Part shown: piece after piece, positions 33,944 to 41,822 of the stretch
Layout of the letters: every line of letters begins with the position of its first letter
Position numbering within the stretch: the first letter of the stretch is position 1
Source of the DNA: JAIBJN01 sp963802795
GTDB taxonomy: Bacteria > Actinomycetota > Thermoleophilia > Gaiellales > Gaiellaceae
NCBI GenBank assembly: GCA_963802795.1
Contig: CAWDJV010000004.1
Coordinates: 1 to 64,000, forward strand
Direction of reading: 5' to 3'
Length of the DNA: 64,000 nt
Notes under the pieces: generated by a model
The model's input: only the letters and a program-made list of their open reading frames with translations
Database searches by the model: none
Told to the model about the DNA's origin: nothing
Program-made: the position numbers and the translations under genes

Positions 33944-35569
33944 ATGCGCTGGTTCCGCCTGCTCCTCTGGCCGGCGGGCGCCGTGTTCGGCATCGCCGCC
34001 GAATGGATCTTCTTCGGCTGGGGCGACCCGCGCCATTGGATGCCCGACCTGGTTACCGGCTGGACCCTCATCGCCTGCGGGCTGATCGCCTGGTCACGGC
34101 GCCCCGAGAGCCGAAGCGGCGCTCTCATGGCGGCGACGGGCTTCAGCTGGTTCTTCGGGAACTTCGCCACCAGCGGGATCGACCCGGTGGACTGGCTCGG
34201 GGCTCACGCCCTCTACGTCTACCGCGGGCCGCTCGTCCATCTCCTGGTCACGTACCCGAGCGGGCGACTCTCTTCGCGCCTCGACCGGGCCGCCGTCGCC
34301 GTCGGATACGCAGCGGCCGTCCTGACTCCGGTCTGGCGGAGCGAGCTCGCGACGATCGTTCTCGCCGTTCTTCTGGTCGTCGTCTGTGCCCGCTCCTACC
34401 TCCGGGCGGTGGGCCCCGCCCGGAGGGCGCGCCGCTTGGCGCTCTGGGCCGCCACGGGCTTGGGGCTCGTGCTCGCCGGCGGTGCAGCAGCTCGTCTCGC
34501 GCTGCCTGCCGGGGACGCGAGTGACCCGTCGCTCATCGCGCTCGAGGCGACGCTCTGCGCCCTGGCCGCCGTCCTCCTCGCGGGGCTCCTGTCGCCCTCT
34601 TGGGGGCGGGCAGCGGTCACCGACCTCGTCGTCGAGCTCGGCGAGAGCCGCTCGGGAACGCTCCGTGACGAGCTCGCCCGTGCGCTCGGCGATCCGACCC
34701 TCGAGGTCGGCTACTGGCTTCCGAGCGAGGGTGCGTTCGTCGACTCCGAGGGCCGTTCTTTCGCTCTTCCCGACTCGGGAGCCGAGCGCTCGGTCACCAT
34801 GATCGAGGGTGAAGGACCACCGATTGCCGCCCTCGTCCACGATCCGGCCGTACTCGACGATCCGGGTCTCCGCGATGCCGTCTCCTCCGCGGCGCGGCTC
34901 GCGGCCGCGAATGCGCGTCTCCAGGCCGAGGTGCGTGCCCAGGTGGCCGAGCTTCGAGAATCGCGGCGGCGGATCCTCGAAGCGGGCGATGCGGAGCGGC
35001 GGCGCCTGGAGTTGCGGCTTCGCGAAGGCGCGCAGCGGCGGCTGGAGCTGCTCGCCGAGCAACTTCGCCGGACGCGCCTCACCGCCCGTAGCGCCGCTGC
35101 CACGGAGCGAATCGACCGCACCGAGACTCAGCTCGCGCGGACGCTCGAGGAGCTCCGCCGGCTTGCCCACGGGCTCCACCCGCGTGTCCTCACCGAGGTG
35201 GGGCTCGCGGGCGCGCTCGCATCGCTCGCGGAGCAGGCGCCGGTACCGGTCGAGGTCGTCGCCCCGGCCGCCAGATTGCCCGCGGACGTCGAGGTGGTCG
35301 CGTACTTCCTTTGCTCCGAGGCCCTCGCGAACATCTCGAAGCACGCGTCCGCATCCCGGGTTTCGATATCGGTGACGAGCAATGACGGGCGGGTGAGGAT
35401 CGAGATCGAGGACGACGGTCGCGGCGGCGCCGACCCTGCGCGCGGAACAGGCCTACGGGGTCTCGCCGACCGGGTCGAGGCACTCGGAGGGGCCCTCTAC
35501 GTCGAGAGCCCGAAGGGTGCGGGGACCCGCCTCGCCGCCGAGATCCCCCTCGGCGGCGAGGCGGTATGA
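33944..35569 (+). CDS. Histidine-kinase-like protein 1 (HisKA_3 type) lacking the phospho-His
   Basis: 541 residues. About seven membrane helices in residues 1-225 (WFRLLLWPAGAVFGIAAEWI, LWAATGLGLVLAGGAAARLA), a linker to 330, a coiled DHp region and an ATPase domain. The usual R-L-E-R-D-L-H-D-G-A-Q-Q-R-L motif reads RLELRLREGAQRRL, so the phospho-accepting His is Arg360. The ATPase domain is intact: CSEALANISKHASASRV (N-box), IEIEDDGRGGADPARGTGLR (G1/G2) and GALYVESPKGAGTRLAAEIP. It cannot autophosphorylate in the normal way but could bind ATP and phosphorylate a partner. Follows the receiver-only regulator; its stop is 14 bases from that of TRAP-type gene B on the other strand. Confidence 0.88.
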   Translation: MRWFRLLLWPAGAVFGIAAEWIFFGWGDPRHWMPDLVTGWTLIACGLIAWSRRPESRSGALMAATGFSWFFGNFATSGIDPVDWLGAHALYVYRGPLVHLLVTYPSGRLSSRLDRAAVAVGYAAAVLTPVWRSELATIVLAVLLVVVCARSYLRAVGPARRARRLALWAATGLGLVLAGGAAARLALPAGDASDPSLIALEATLCALAAVLLAGLLSPSWGRAAVTDLVVELGESRSGTLRDELARALGDPTLEVGYWLPSEGAFVDSEGRSFALPDSGAERSVTMIEGEGPPIAALVHDPAVLDDPGLRDAVSSAARLAAANARLQAEVRAQVAELRESRRRILEAGDAERRRLELRLREGAQRRLELLAEQLRRTRLTARSAAATERIDRTETQLARTLEELRRLAHGLHPRVLTEVGLAGALASLAEQAPVPVEVVAPAARLPADVEVVAYFLCSEALANISKHASASRVSISVTSNDGRVRIEIEDDGRGGADPARGTGLRGLADRVEALGGALYVESPKGAGTRLAAEIPLGGEAV

Positions 35570-35583
35570 GCGCCGGCCGAAGG

Positions 35584-37050
35584 TCAGTCGATCTTCGTCC
35601 AGACCGTGTGCGAGCCGGCCTCGAACGCGTCTCCCGGGTCCACCCCGGGGACGGGGTCGAGGTCGAGATTGCCCTCGTCGTCCACGGTGAACGTGAACGT
35701 GACGGTGTAGTCGAAGTCGAAGTCGGTGGGGGCGAAGGTGATCCGATTCCCGTCCACCGAGTAGCTTCCGGTGAACCCGCCGGTGGCGTCGAAGTGCCCA
35801 TCTTTCAGGATGTAGGTGTTGGCATGTGGGTACGGGCTGAGATCCGGCTCACCGGCCTTCCGAGCGTCCTCCTTGGTAAGCACGTAGCGGTAGGTCCCGT
35901 TCAGGTACGCGGGCGCCGTCCCCGTGCCCCCACTCGCTTGCTCCGGGGCCGTGCCGGTGCAGTCCGACGGGATGGCGAGCTCCCGTTCCGGTGGGGTGGA
36001 CTCCTTGAGCGCTCGGATCCGTTCGATGAACGCCTTCGTCTCCGGGTGTCGTTGGAGGTTCGCGAAGACGGGGGCGAAGGCCGCTTCGAGCGCCGCGAGA
36101 TCGGCGGCCGACGCTTCTGCGAAGCGGGCGCCTGCTGCACAGGAGTCGGCTAGAGCCCGGGCATCCCTGTCGGCAGGGGAGGTCGAGCGGGCCGCGTCGC
36201 GGGCCGCCTCCTCCAGCCACCCGCGCTGCTCCGCGGTCAGCGCTGCCAGACGTTCCGGGTTGGCGAGGAGAGCATCCATCTGCGGCCACAAGGTCACGTT
36301 GGCGGTGACATAGGGAGCTAGATGCGCCAGCGCGGGGTTGTGCTGGTGGACCCAGATACTCGACTCGAATCCCTGGATCGTTCCGTCTGCGAGCCCCTTT
36401 TCGCGCTCGGTCATGTGGACCTGCGCCGGGGTGGCCCCGAGTGCCCGGATCGCGTCGGCCTGGCTGTTCGACATCAAGGTGCCGAAGGTAATCCCCCGCC
36501 AGTCCCCTGGTCCGAGGATAGGTCCGGTCACGCCAGTCGGCTTGCGGAGGCCGTCGGGGAGGACGCCGAGCCCGACCACCCCGAGATCGTCGAGCCCCTG
36601 CATCATCTCGTCCGTGATCCCGCTCTCGATGACCGCGTGCTCGAGGGCGTAGCTGTCGACCAGCATGGGCGCGGTCAGCGCCTGGAAGCTCTTGACGTTC
36701 AGCGTGTCGAAGACTCGCGTCCCAACCCAGCCGAGGTCGATCTCGCCGGCGGAGACATCGTTCACGACCTGCTGCTCGGCGTCGGAGGCGGAGTTCCCCC
36801 AGTCATCCACGGCTTTGATGCGTAGGTCGCCGCCCGAGAGCTCCTCGACCCGCTGGACGAAGTCCACCACGGCGGGCGTAAAGTCGAGCTGGCCGTTGAT
36901 GCTGGCGAGTCGCAGCACGACCGGCTCGCCCGAGCCGCCCGCCTTGTCCTCGCTGCCGGCTCCACCGCCGCCGCAGCCGGCCGCGGTGAACGCCGCGATC
37001 GCGGCGAGAACGAGTGCCGCGAGCCAGCTTCGATTCCTCATGCTGTTCAT
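35584..37050 (-). CDS. TRAP-type (DctP-like) binding lipoprotein B with extra C-terminal domain
   Basis: About 488 residues from ATG 37050 (TAGGAGTGAGACC before it). Lipobox AFTAAGCGGGG. DctP-like domain: VQRVEELSGGDLRIKAVDDW, QQVVNDVSAGEIDLGWVGTR, KSFQALTAPMLVDSYALEHA, PILGPGDWRGITFGTLMSNS and NVTLWPQMDALLANPERLAA. The extra C-terminal domain reads LNGTYRYVLTKEDARKAGEP, ANTYILKDGHFDATGGFTGS, YSVDGNRITFAPTDFDFDYT and HTVWTKID. It lies between kinase 1 and kinase 2, on the opposite strand, with paired palindromes upstream. Proposed role: membrane-tethered ligand receptor feeding the kinases; transport is unlikely without permease genes. Confidence 0.9.
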   Translation of the reverse strand: MNSMRNRSWLAALVLAAIAAFTAAGCGGGGAGSEDKAGGSGEPVVLRLASINGQLDFTPAVVDFVQRVEELSGGDLRIKAVDDWGNSASDAEQQVVNDVSAGEIDLGWVGTRVFDTLNVKSFQALTAPMLVDSYALEHAVIESGITDEMMQGLDDLGVVGLGVLPDGLRKPTGVTGPILGPGDWRGITFGTLMSNSQADAIRALGATPAQVHMTEREKGLADGTIQGFESSIWVHQHNPALAHLAPYVTANVTLWPQMDALLANPERLAALTAEQRGWLEEAARDAARSTSPADRDARALADSCAAGARFAEASAADLAALEAAFAPVFANLQRHPETKAFIERIRALKESTPPERELAIPSDCTGTAPEQASGGTGTAPAYLNGTYRYVLTKEDARKAGEPDLSPYPHANTYILKDGHFDATGGFTGSYSVDGNRITFAPTDFDFDYTVTFTFTVDDEGNLDLDPVPGVDPGDAFEAGSHTVWTKID

Positions 37051-37108
37051 GGTCTCACTCCTATCAAGGAACTTCGAGACCACGCTACGAGGGGGCAAAG
37101 CCGGGTAC

Positions 37109-37149
37109 ATCGTGGCTGGCCCGAGAGTGGGATTGTGGCCAGCACCAAT
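37109..37149. promoter_or_regulatory. Module palindromes, site pair 6
   Basis: ATCGTGGCTGGCCCGAG (37109) and ATTGTGGCCAGCACCAAT (37132-37149), with the same 23-base spacing as at 32066-32106, between divergent TRAP-type gene B and kinase 2. Confidence 0.65.
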
Positions 37150-37181
37150 GTGCTCGTAGTCAAAGGTGCCACAATCGGGCG

Positions 37182-38942
37182 GTGGCGACCCTCTCCGTCC
37201 GCCCGGCGAACCTCGCTCGGCTCGCCGCCGGGGCAGCCGCGCTCGCCTACGGCCTGGGCGCGCTCGCCGTCGCACGCGGCCCGGGCGAGCTCACGACCTA
37301 CGCCGGGCGCTCCGACCTCGCTGCCACTCTCGCCGTCCTCGCCGGTCTTGCGCTCGTGGCGGCCGGTCTCGTCACGTCCTTCGCCCGGCCGGCGGGGCGA
37401 ATCGGCGACCTGGCCCTGCTGGCAGGCCTTGTCTGGTTCGCGCCGTTCTGGGCCGGCTGGAAGGGCGGGCCGCCGCTCGTCCTGAGCCTCGGCACGCTTG
37501 CCGCCGGCTTCGCCTTCCCGCTCCTCCTCCACCTCGTCCTCGCGTACCCCACCGGCCGGCTGCGCTCGAAAGGCGTGCGCGCACTCGTTGTCGCCGTCTA
37601 CGCCGAAGCTGCCCTCTCAGCGCTCGGCCGGGCGCTGTTCCGCGATCCCTTCTTCGACCCCAATTGCTGGGACAACTGCACGGAGAACGTCTTCCTCGTC
37701 CGCTCGCTCCCGCGGGTCGCCGACGGGATCCAGGACGCCGACCTCTGGTTCACCGCCGCCGCGGCGGCGGCGCTCGCGGCGGTCTGCATCTGGCGGCTCG
37801 CCGCTGCGAGCGCCCCTGCCCGCCGGACGCTGTGGCCGGTTCTCGCAGGCGGAATAGCGCTCGCGGCTGCGACGATTGCGCATTCCGTCGCCCTCGAGCG
37901 CATGCCGGTCGAGGACCCGAGCGACCCAGCGTTCCTGTCCATCTTCGCCGTCGGCTGCGCGGCGGTCATCGTCATCGCCGTCGGCCTGCCGTGGGCCGTC
38001 ATCCGCGCTCGAGTCCAGCGGCGTTCTGTCGCCAGGATCGTTTCCGAGCTCGGCGAGGCGCCGCCTCCCGGCTCGCTCGAGTCTGCACTCGCCCGGGCGA
38101 TCGGCGATCCCGAGCTCCGAATCGCCTACCCGCGGCCGACCTCCCAGCACTACGTCGACGGTCGTGGCCGTCCGCTCGAAGAGCCCGTGGGCGCAGCGGG
38201 GCGCACGGTCACCCCGTTCGTGCGGGGCGGCCGGCGGGTCGCCCTCGTCGCGCACTCTGCGGCCATCGAGGACCTCGAGCGCGAGATGGGTGCCGCGATT
38301 CGACTCGCGCTCGAGAACGAGCGCCTGCAGGCAGAAGTCCTGGCGCAGCTCAACGACCTCCGCCTCTCGCGCACGCGCATCGTCGAGACGGGAGATGCCG
38401 AGCGGCGCCGGCTCGAGCGCGACCTCCACGACGGCGCCCAGCAGCGCCTACTCGCCCTCTCATACGACCTCCGGGTCGCACGCTCAGCCGCAGAGGCCGA
38501 GGGCGACGTCGAGACCGCGACGCTGCTCGTGGAGGCGACCGGCGACGCGCAGGCCGCACTCGGCGAGCTTCGGGAGCTTGCTCACGGTATCCACCCGGCG
38601 ATCCTGACCGAGGCCGGCCTCGGCCCCGCACTGGCGTCACTCGCCGACGGAGCACCGGTTGTGGTCGAGATCGGCGAGACCGTTGGAGAGCGCTACCAGG
38701 CTCCGGTCGAGACGACGGCCTACCTCGTCGTCGCTGAGGCAATCGACGATGCGGCGCGGAGGGGCGCGAGCTATGCCGCAGTCAACGCTGCCCGGAAAGA
38801 TGAGCGACTGGTGGTCAAGGTGGAGGACAACGGCTCGGAGCGCAGCTCCACGATGATCCACCTGTCCGATCGCGTCGGCGCGGCCGGCGGCCGTCTCGAG
38901 GTCGAGCCGACGACGTTGCGGGCGGAGATCCCATGCGCGTAG
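37182..38942 (+). CDS. Histidine-kinase-like protein 2 (HisKA_3 type) with degraded ATPase domain
   Basis: 586 residues from GTG 37182. Seven or eight membrane helices in residues 10-290 (YAGRSDLAATLAVLAGLALV, FAFPLLLHLVLAYPTGRLRS), then a linker and coiled region. The phosphorylation motif is intact: RRRLERDLHDGAQQRLLALS with His416, and the ELAHGIHPAILTEAGLGPAL box follows. The ATPase domain is not: the N-box reads VVAEAIDDAARRGASYA (the Mg-binding Asn is Asp), and in place of the D-x-G-x-G and GLGL boxes there is VEDNGSERSSTMIHLSDRVG. ATP binding should be lost or poor. It overlaps by 10 bases the NarL-type regulator, its presumed partner. The missing function is what kinase 1 retains. Confidence 0.88.
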   Translation: MATLSVRPANLARLAAGAAALAYGLGALAVARGPGELTTYAGRSDLAATLAVLAGLALVAAGLVTSFARPAGRIGDLALLAGLVWFAPFWAGWKGGPPLVLSLGTLAAGFAFPLLLHLVLAYPTGRLRSKGVRALVVAVYAEAALSALGRALFRDPFFDPNCWDNCTENVFLVRSLPRVADGIQDADLWFTAAAAAALAAVCIWRLAAASAPARRTLWPVLAGGIALAAATIAHSVALERMPVEDPSDPAFLSIFAVGCAAVIVIAVGLPWAVIRARVQRRSVARIVSELGEAPPPGSLESALARAIGDPELRIAYPRPTSQHYVDGRGRPLEEPVGAAGRTVTPFVRGGRRVALVAHSAAIEDLEREMGAAIRLALENERLQAEVLAQLNDLRLSRTRIVETGDAERRRLERDLHDGAQQRLLALSYDLRVARSAAEAEGDVETATLLVEATGDAQAALGELRELAHGIHPAILTEAGLGPALASLADGAPVVVEIGETVGERYQAPVETTAYLVVAEAIDDAARRGASYAAVNAARKDERLVVKVEDNGSERSSTMIHLSDRVGAAGGRLEVEPTTLRAEIPCA

Positions 38943-39583
38943 TCGTCGCCGACGACGTCATGCTCACTCGGCAAGGGATCGTCCGCCTGCTCCGGGACGC
39001 GGGCATCGACGTCGTCGCCGAGGCGGAGGACGCCGAGGGGCTTCTCCGCCACGTGCGGCTCGCACGCCCGGACGCGGCAATCGTCGACATCCGGATGCCG
39101 CCCACGCACACGGACGAGGGCCTCGTCGCCGCCCAGACGATCCGGACAGAGCACCCCGCCGTCGGCGTCCTCGTCCTCTCCCAGTACGTCGAGCCGAGTT
39201 ACGCCATGCGTCTGCTCGAGGAACACCCCGAGAGAGTTGGCTACCTGCTCAAGGAGCGCGTCTTCGACGTCGCCATCCTCGTCGACGCCCTTCGCCGGCT
39301 CGCCGACGGCGAGACCGTCGTCGATCCCACGATCGTCTCCCGCCTCCTAGGCCGGCGCCGCCGCGAGGACCCTCTTACCGACTTGACCGAGCGCGAGCGA
39401 GAGGTGCTGGGCCTCCTCGCCGAGGGCCTCTCGAACAAGGCGATCGCCGGACGCCTCTTCGTAACCGAACGAACCGTCGAGGCGCATGTGAAGCAGATCT
39501 TCCTCAAGCTGCGCCTCACCGCCAACCCCGACTCGCACCGACGAGTGCTCGCCGTGCTCGCGTACCTGCGGGCGGCGGTCTAG
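38933..39583 (+). CDS. NarL/LuxR-type response regulator
   Basis: 216 residues, overlapping kinase 2 by 10 bases. Receiver: MRVVVADDVMLTRQGIVRLL, AAIVDIRMPPTHTDEGLVAA with phospho-Asp near 52, VLVLSQYVEPSYAMRLL and VGYLLKERVFDV with the conserved Lys. LuxR helix-turn-helix: LTEREREVLGLLAEGLSNKA, IAGRLFVTERTVEAHVKQIF and LKLRLTANPDSHRRVLAVLA. All key residues are present. It is the only complete DNA-binding regulator among the units and the natural candidate to bind the ATTGTGGCTAGCCACAAT palindromes. Confidence 0.93.
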   Translation: MRVVVADDVMLTRQGIVRLLRDAGIDVVAEAEDAEGLLRHVRLARPDAAIVDIRMPPTHTDEGLVAAQTIRTEHPAVGVLVLSQYVEPSYAMRLLEEHPERVGYLLKERVFDVAILVDALRRLADGETVVDPTIVSRLLGRRRREDPLTDLTEREREVLGLLAEGLSNKAIAGRLFVTERTVEAHVKQIFLKLRLTANPDSHRRVLAVLAYLRAAV

Positions 39584-39590
39584 GCGTCCT

Positions 39591-40523
39591 CTAGCCGGCC
39601 CAATGAGTCGCGCAGTAGGCGTCGCGCGCGGCGCGGCCGCCCAAGAGCGGGAGGTACTGCGTGGCCGTCCGGATCGCCCTCGCCTGGGATGCGGCGTAGC
39701 CCTCGATCTGCTGAGCGACCAGCTCGCGCGCCGCCGGCGTCGGCGCCAGCGCGAGCAGCTCTGCGTTCCTCCAGGCCGTCTCGCGCCAGCTGACGATGGC
39801 CTGGAAGAGTACGAAGTCGTCGAGGGTCGTCGGCGCGTTGCCGTCGTCGATCGTCGGGTCGAAGCGCCGGGCGACCTCGGCGATGATGTCGTCGGTGACG
39901 CGGTTGAGGATCTGATTCACGCGATCGTGATCCGCTTTCCGGCTACCGCCGTCCGGCTTGACGAGCCCGATGCTGTAGAGAACGAACGGGAGGTCGCGTT
40001 GAACATGCGCGCTGATCCCGAGGAGCAGGTTGCCGTTCGCCGAGACAGCTCGATCTCTCGCGGCGTCGAACGCGACTCGCCACGCCGGCGGGACCTCCGC
40101 CGTCCGCCCGGCGACCCAGGCGTCATGGGCAGCGAAGTAGTAGCGCGCGAAGATGACGTCCTCATGGTTCACGAACGCGGTGTCGTCGAAAAACGTCGGC
40201 GATTCGACGGTGCGCCGGTACTCCTCGGTCACGCGCAGGTACGTGAGGGCGAAGATCGCGTCGTGGTCGCACGAGGACGCGAGCGGCTGGAACCGCTTGG
40301 TCATCTGGTCAATGATCTTGTCGACGCACTTGACTCGCCCCGCGATGCAGTCGTCCGGGCTCGTCACGTCGTAGGGAAGCGAGAGCCCGGGCAGGAGCGC
40401 GCTCCAGCCGACGAACGGTGGATCGTCGGCAACGGCCGCGGGCGGGCGCACGAGCGCAAAGAGAACGAGCGCAAGGAGAAGGAGCGCCAGAACCGCATGC
40501 CGCACGCTTGATCGGAGATGCAT
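39591..40523 (-). CDS. Secreted DUF5995-type protein
   Basis: 310 residues from ATG 40523. Signal peptide AVLALLLLALVLFALVRPPA, cleavage after AVA. Mature part: CVDKIIDQMTKRFQPLASSC, DHDAIFALTYLRVTEEYRRT, FVNHEDVIFARYYFAAHDAW, NGNLLLGISAHVQRDLPFVL and DRVNQILNRVTDDIIAEVAR, typical of the all-helical DUF5995 family found in actinobacteria. Conserved His/Asp (NHEDVIFARYYF, SAHVQRDL) could form a metal site. Function unknown. Convergent with the NarL regulator, 7 bases between the stops. Confidence 0.75.
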   Translation of the reverse strand: MHLRSSVRHAVLALLLLALVLFALVRPPAAVADDPPFVGWSALLPGLSLPYDVTSPDDCIAGRVKCVDKIIDQMTKRFQPLASSCDHDAIFALTYLRVTEEYRRTVESPTFFDDTAFVNHEDVIFARYYFAAHDAWVAGRTAEVPPAWRVAFDAARDRAVSANGNLLLGISAHVQRDLPFVLYSIGLVKPDGGSRKADHDRVNQILNRVTDDIIAEVARRFDPTIDDGNAPTTLDDFVLFQAIVSWRETAWRNAELLALAPTPAARELVAQQIEGYAASQARAIRTATQYLPLLGGRAARDAYCATHWAG

Positions 40524-40637
40524 CTTGTCCTACCCTGTCTGCCCGATCACGGAGAAACCGTAACTCAGGAGAAGCTGTTTGTGAACCGGTGAGGACGGGA
40601 AAGACCAGGAACTGGTCGGCCCGTCCGTTGAGAGGGA

Positions 40638-41822
40638 GTGTTGTCTGTGGCCACGCTCGACCTCGTCCGTACACGAAACCGACTCGCCGGCGCAGGCGCC
40701 GCCGTCGGGCCCCGCGCACCGTTCGAGGCCGTGGAGGAAGCGGTCGAAGCACTCGGCCGCGACCCCGGTCTCGTTCTGATCTTCCCGGCCGGCCTCTTCG
40801 ACCCTCGGGAAGCGGCGACGCAGGCTCAGGCGGCCGCGGGAAACGCACGGGTCGCCGGGATGACCGGGACCGGCGCAATCGCGCTCAGCGGTGCGATCGA
40901 GAGTGGGTGCTCGGCTCTTGCGTTCGACTCCTCAGTCCCGGTCGGGGTAGGCACGGGTACTTCCTCCGACCCGCGCGCCGCCGGGCGCGCTGCCGCCCGC
41001 GAGGCTTTGTTCGGCGTCGCCCTCGACGGAAGCCAGGCTGCGCTCCTCCTGTTCGTCGACTCGGAGTCGGGCGACCAGGCCGAGATCGTCGCCGGGGCAT
41101 ACGAGATCGCGGGTGGGCGCATCCCGCTCGCGGGAGGAGCCGCCGGCGGCCTGGCCAGAGCCCAGTTCGCCGACGGCGAGGCGTTGTCGGGGAGCGTCGT
41201 CGCCGTCGCCCTGGCCAGCAGGACGCCGATCGGTGTCGGCATTGCGCACGGCTGTGTGCGGCGCGGAGCGCCGTCGATCGTCACCCGCTCGCGCGGCCGG
41301 GTCGTGCTCCAACTCGACGGCCGTCCCGCCGAGACTGTCTACCTCGAGAAGCTTGGGATGGGCGACGTCCCGTTGAGCGACGCCGATTTCGAGGCGATCG
41401 CGATGGCGCATCCGCTTGCCCAGCCGGAGCTACGCGGCGATGTCCGTCCACGATACGTGCGCGGCCGCGCGCCGGGAGGCGGTCTGGTCTGTGCGACGAG
41501 CATCGAGGCGAACGCGGCGGTGGATGTCTGCGAACACAAGCCGGAGGCGATCGTTCGCGGCGCGATGACGGCGGTCGACGAAGCCTTGCGGCAGCTTTCG
41601 GGCCCGGCCGAGGCCGTCGTGCTCTTCGACTGCGCCGCAAGGAGTGCGCAGTTCGGCAACCCGCTCGCCGCGCGTGAGGTCGAATCGATCATCTCCTCCT
41701 TCGGCGATCCCCCGCCCGCGCTGGCGGGCGTCTACACGCGGGGAGAGATCGGGCGGGTCCGCGGTGCGAAAGGAGACCGAAACTATAGCCTCGTCGTCGT
41801 TGCACTCGGCTCAACTTCTTGA
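40638..41822 (+). CDS. FIST-domain sensor protein
   Basis: About 394 residues; start TTG 40638 or GTG 40644 (VATLDLVRTRNRLAG). FIST_N: GLVLIFPAGLFDPREAATQA, VAGMTGTGAIALSGAIESGC and VGTGTSSDPRAAGRAAAREA. FIST_C: VYLEKLGMGDVPLSDADFEA and LVCATSIEANAAVDVCEHKP, AEAVVLFDCAARSAQFGNPL, ALAGVYTRGEIGRVRGAKGD. FIST proteins are thought to bind small ligands, possibly amino acids, and feed sensory kinases. The end overlaps the start of the next gene, a multi-domain kinase, so the pair is one sensing system. Confidence 0.9.
   Translation: MLSVATLDLVRTRNRLAGAGAAVGPRAPFEAVEEAVEALGRDPGLVLIFPAGLFDPREAATQAQAAAGNARVAGMTGTGAIALSGAIESGCSALAFDSSVPVGVGTGTSSDPRAAGRAAAREALFGVALDGSQAALLLFVDSESGDQAEIVAGAYEIAGGRIPLAGGAAGGLARAQFADGEALSGSVVAVALASRTPIGVGIAHGCVRRGAPSIVTRSRGRVVLQLDGRPAETVYLEKLGMGDVPLSDADFEAIAMAHPLAQPELRGDVRPRYVRGRAPGGGLVCATSIEANAAVDVCEHKPEAIVRGAMTAVDEALRQLSGPAEAVVLFDCAARSAQFGNPLAAREVESIISSFGDPPPALAGVYTRGEIGRVRGAKGDRNYSLVVVALGSTS

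Noticed and set aside
35021..35023. Arg360 of kinase 1 as a sequencing error for His
   Set aside because: Four of the surrounding motif codons also differ (RD to LR, D to E, Q to R), so a single miscalled base does not explain it.
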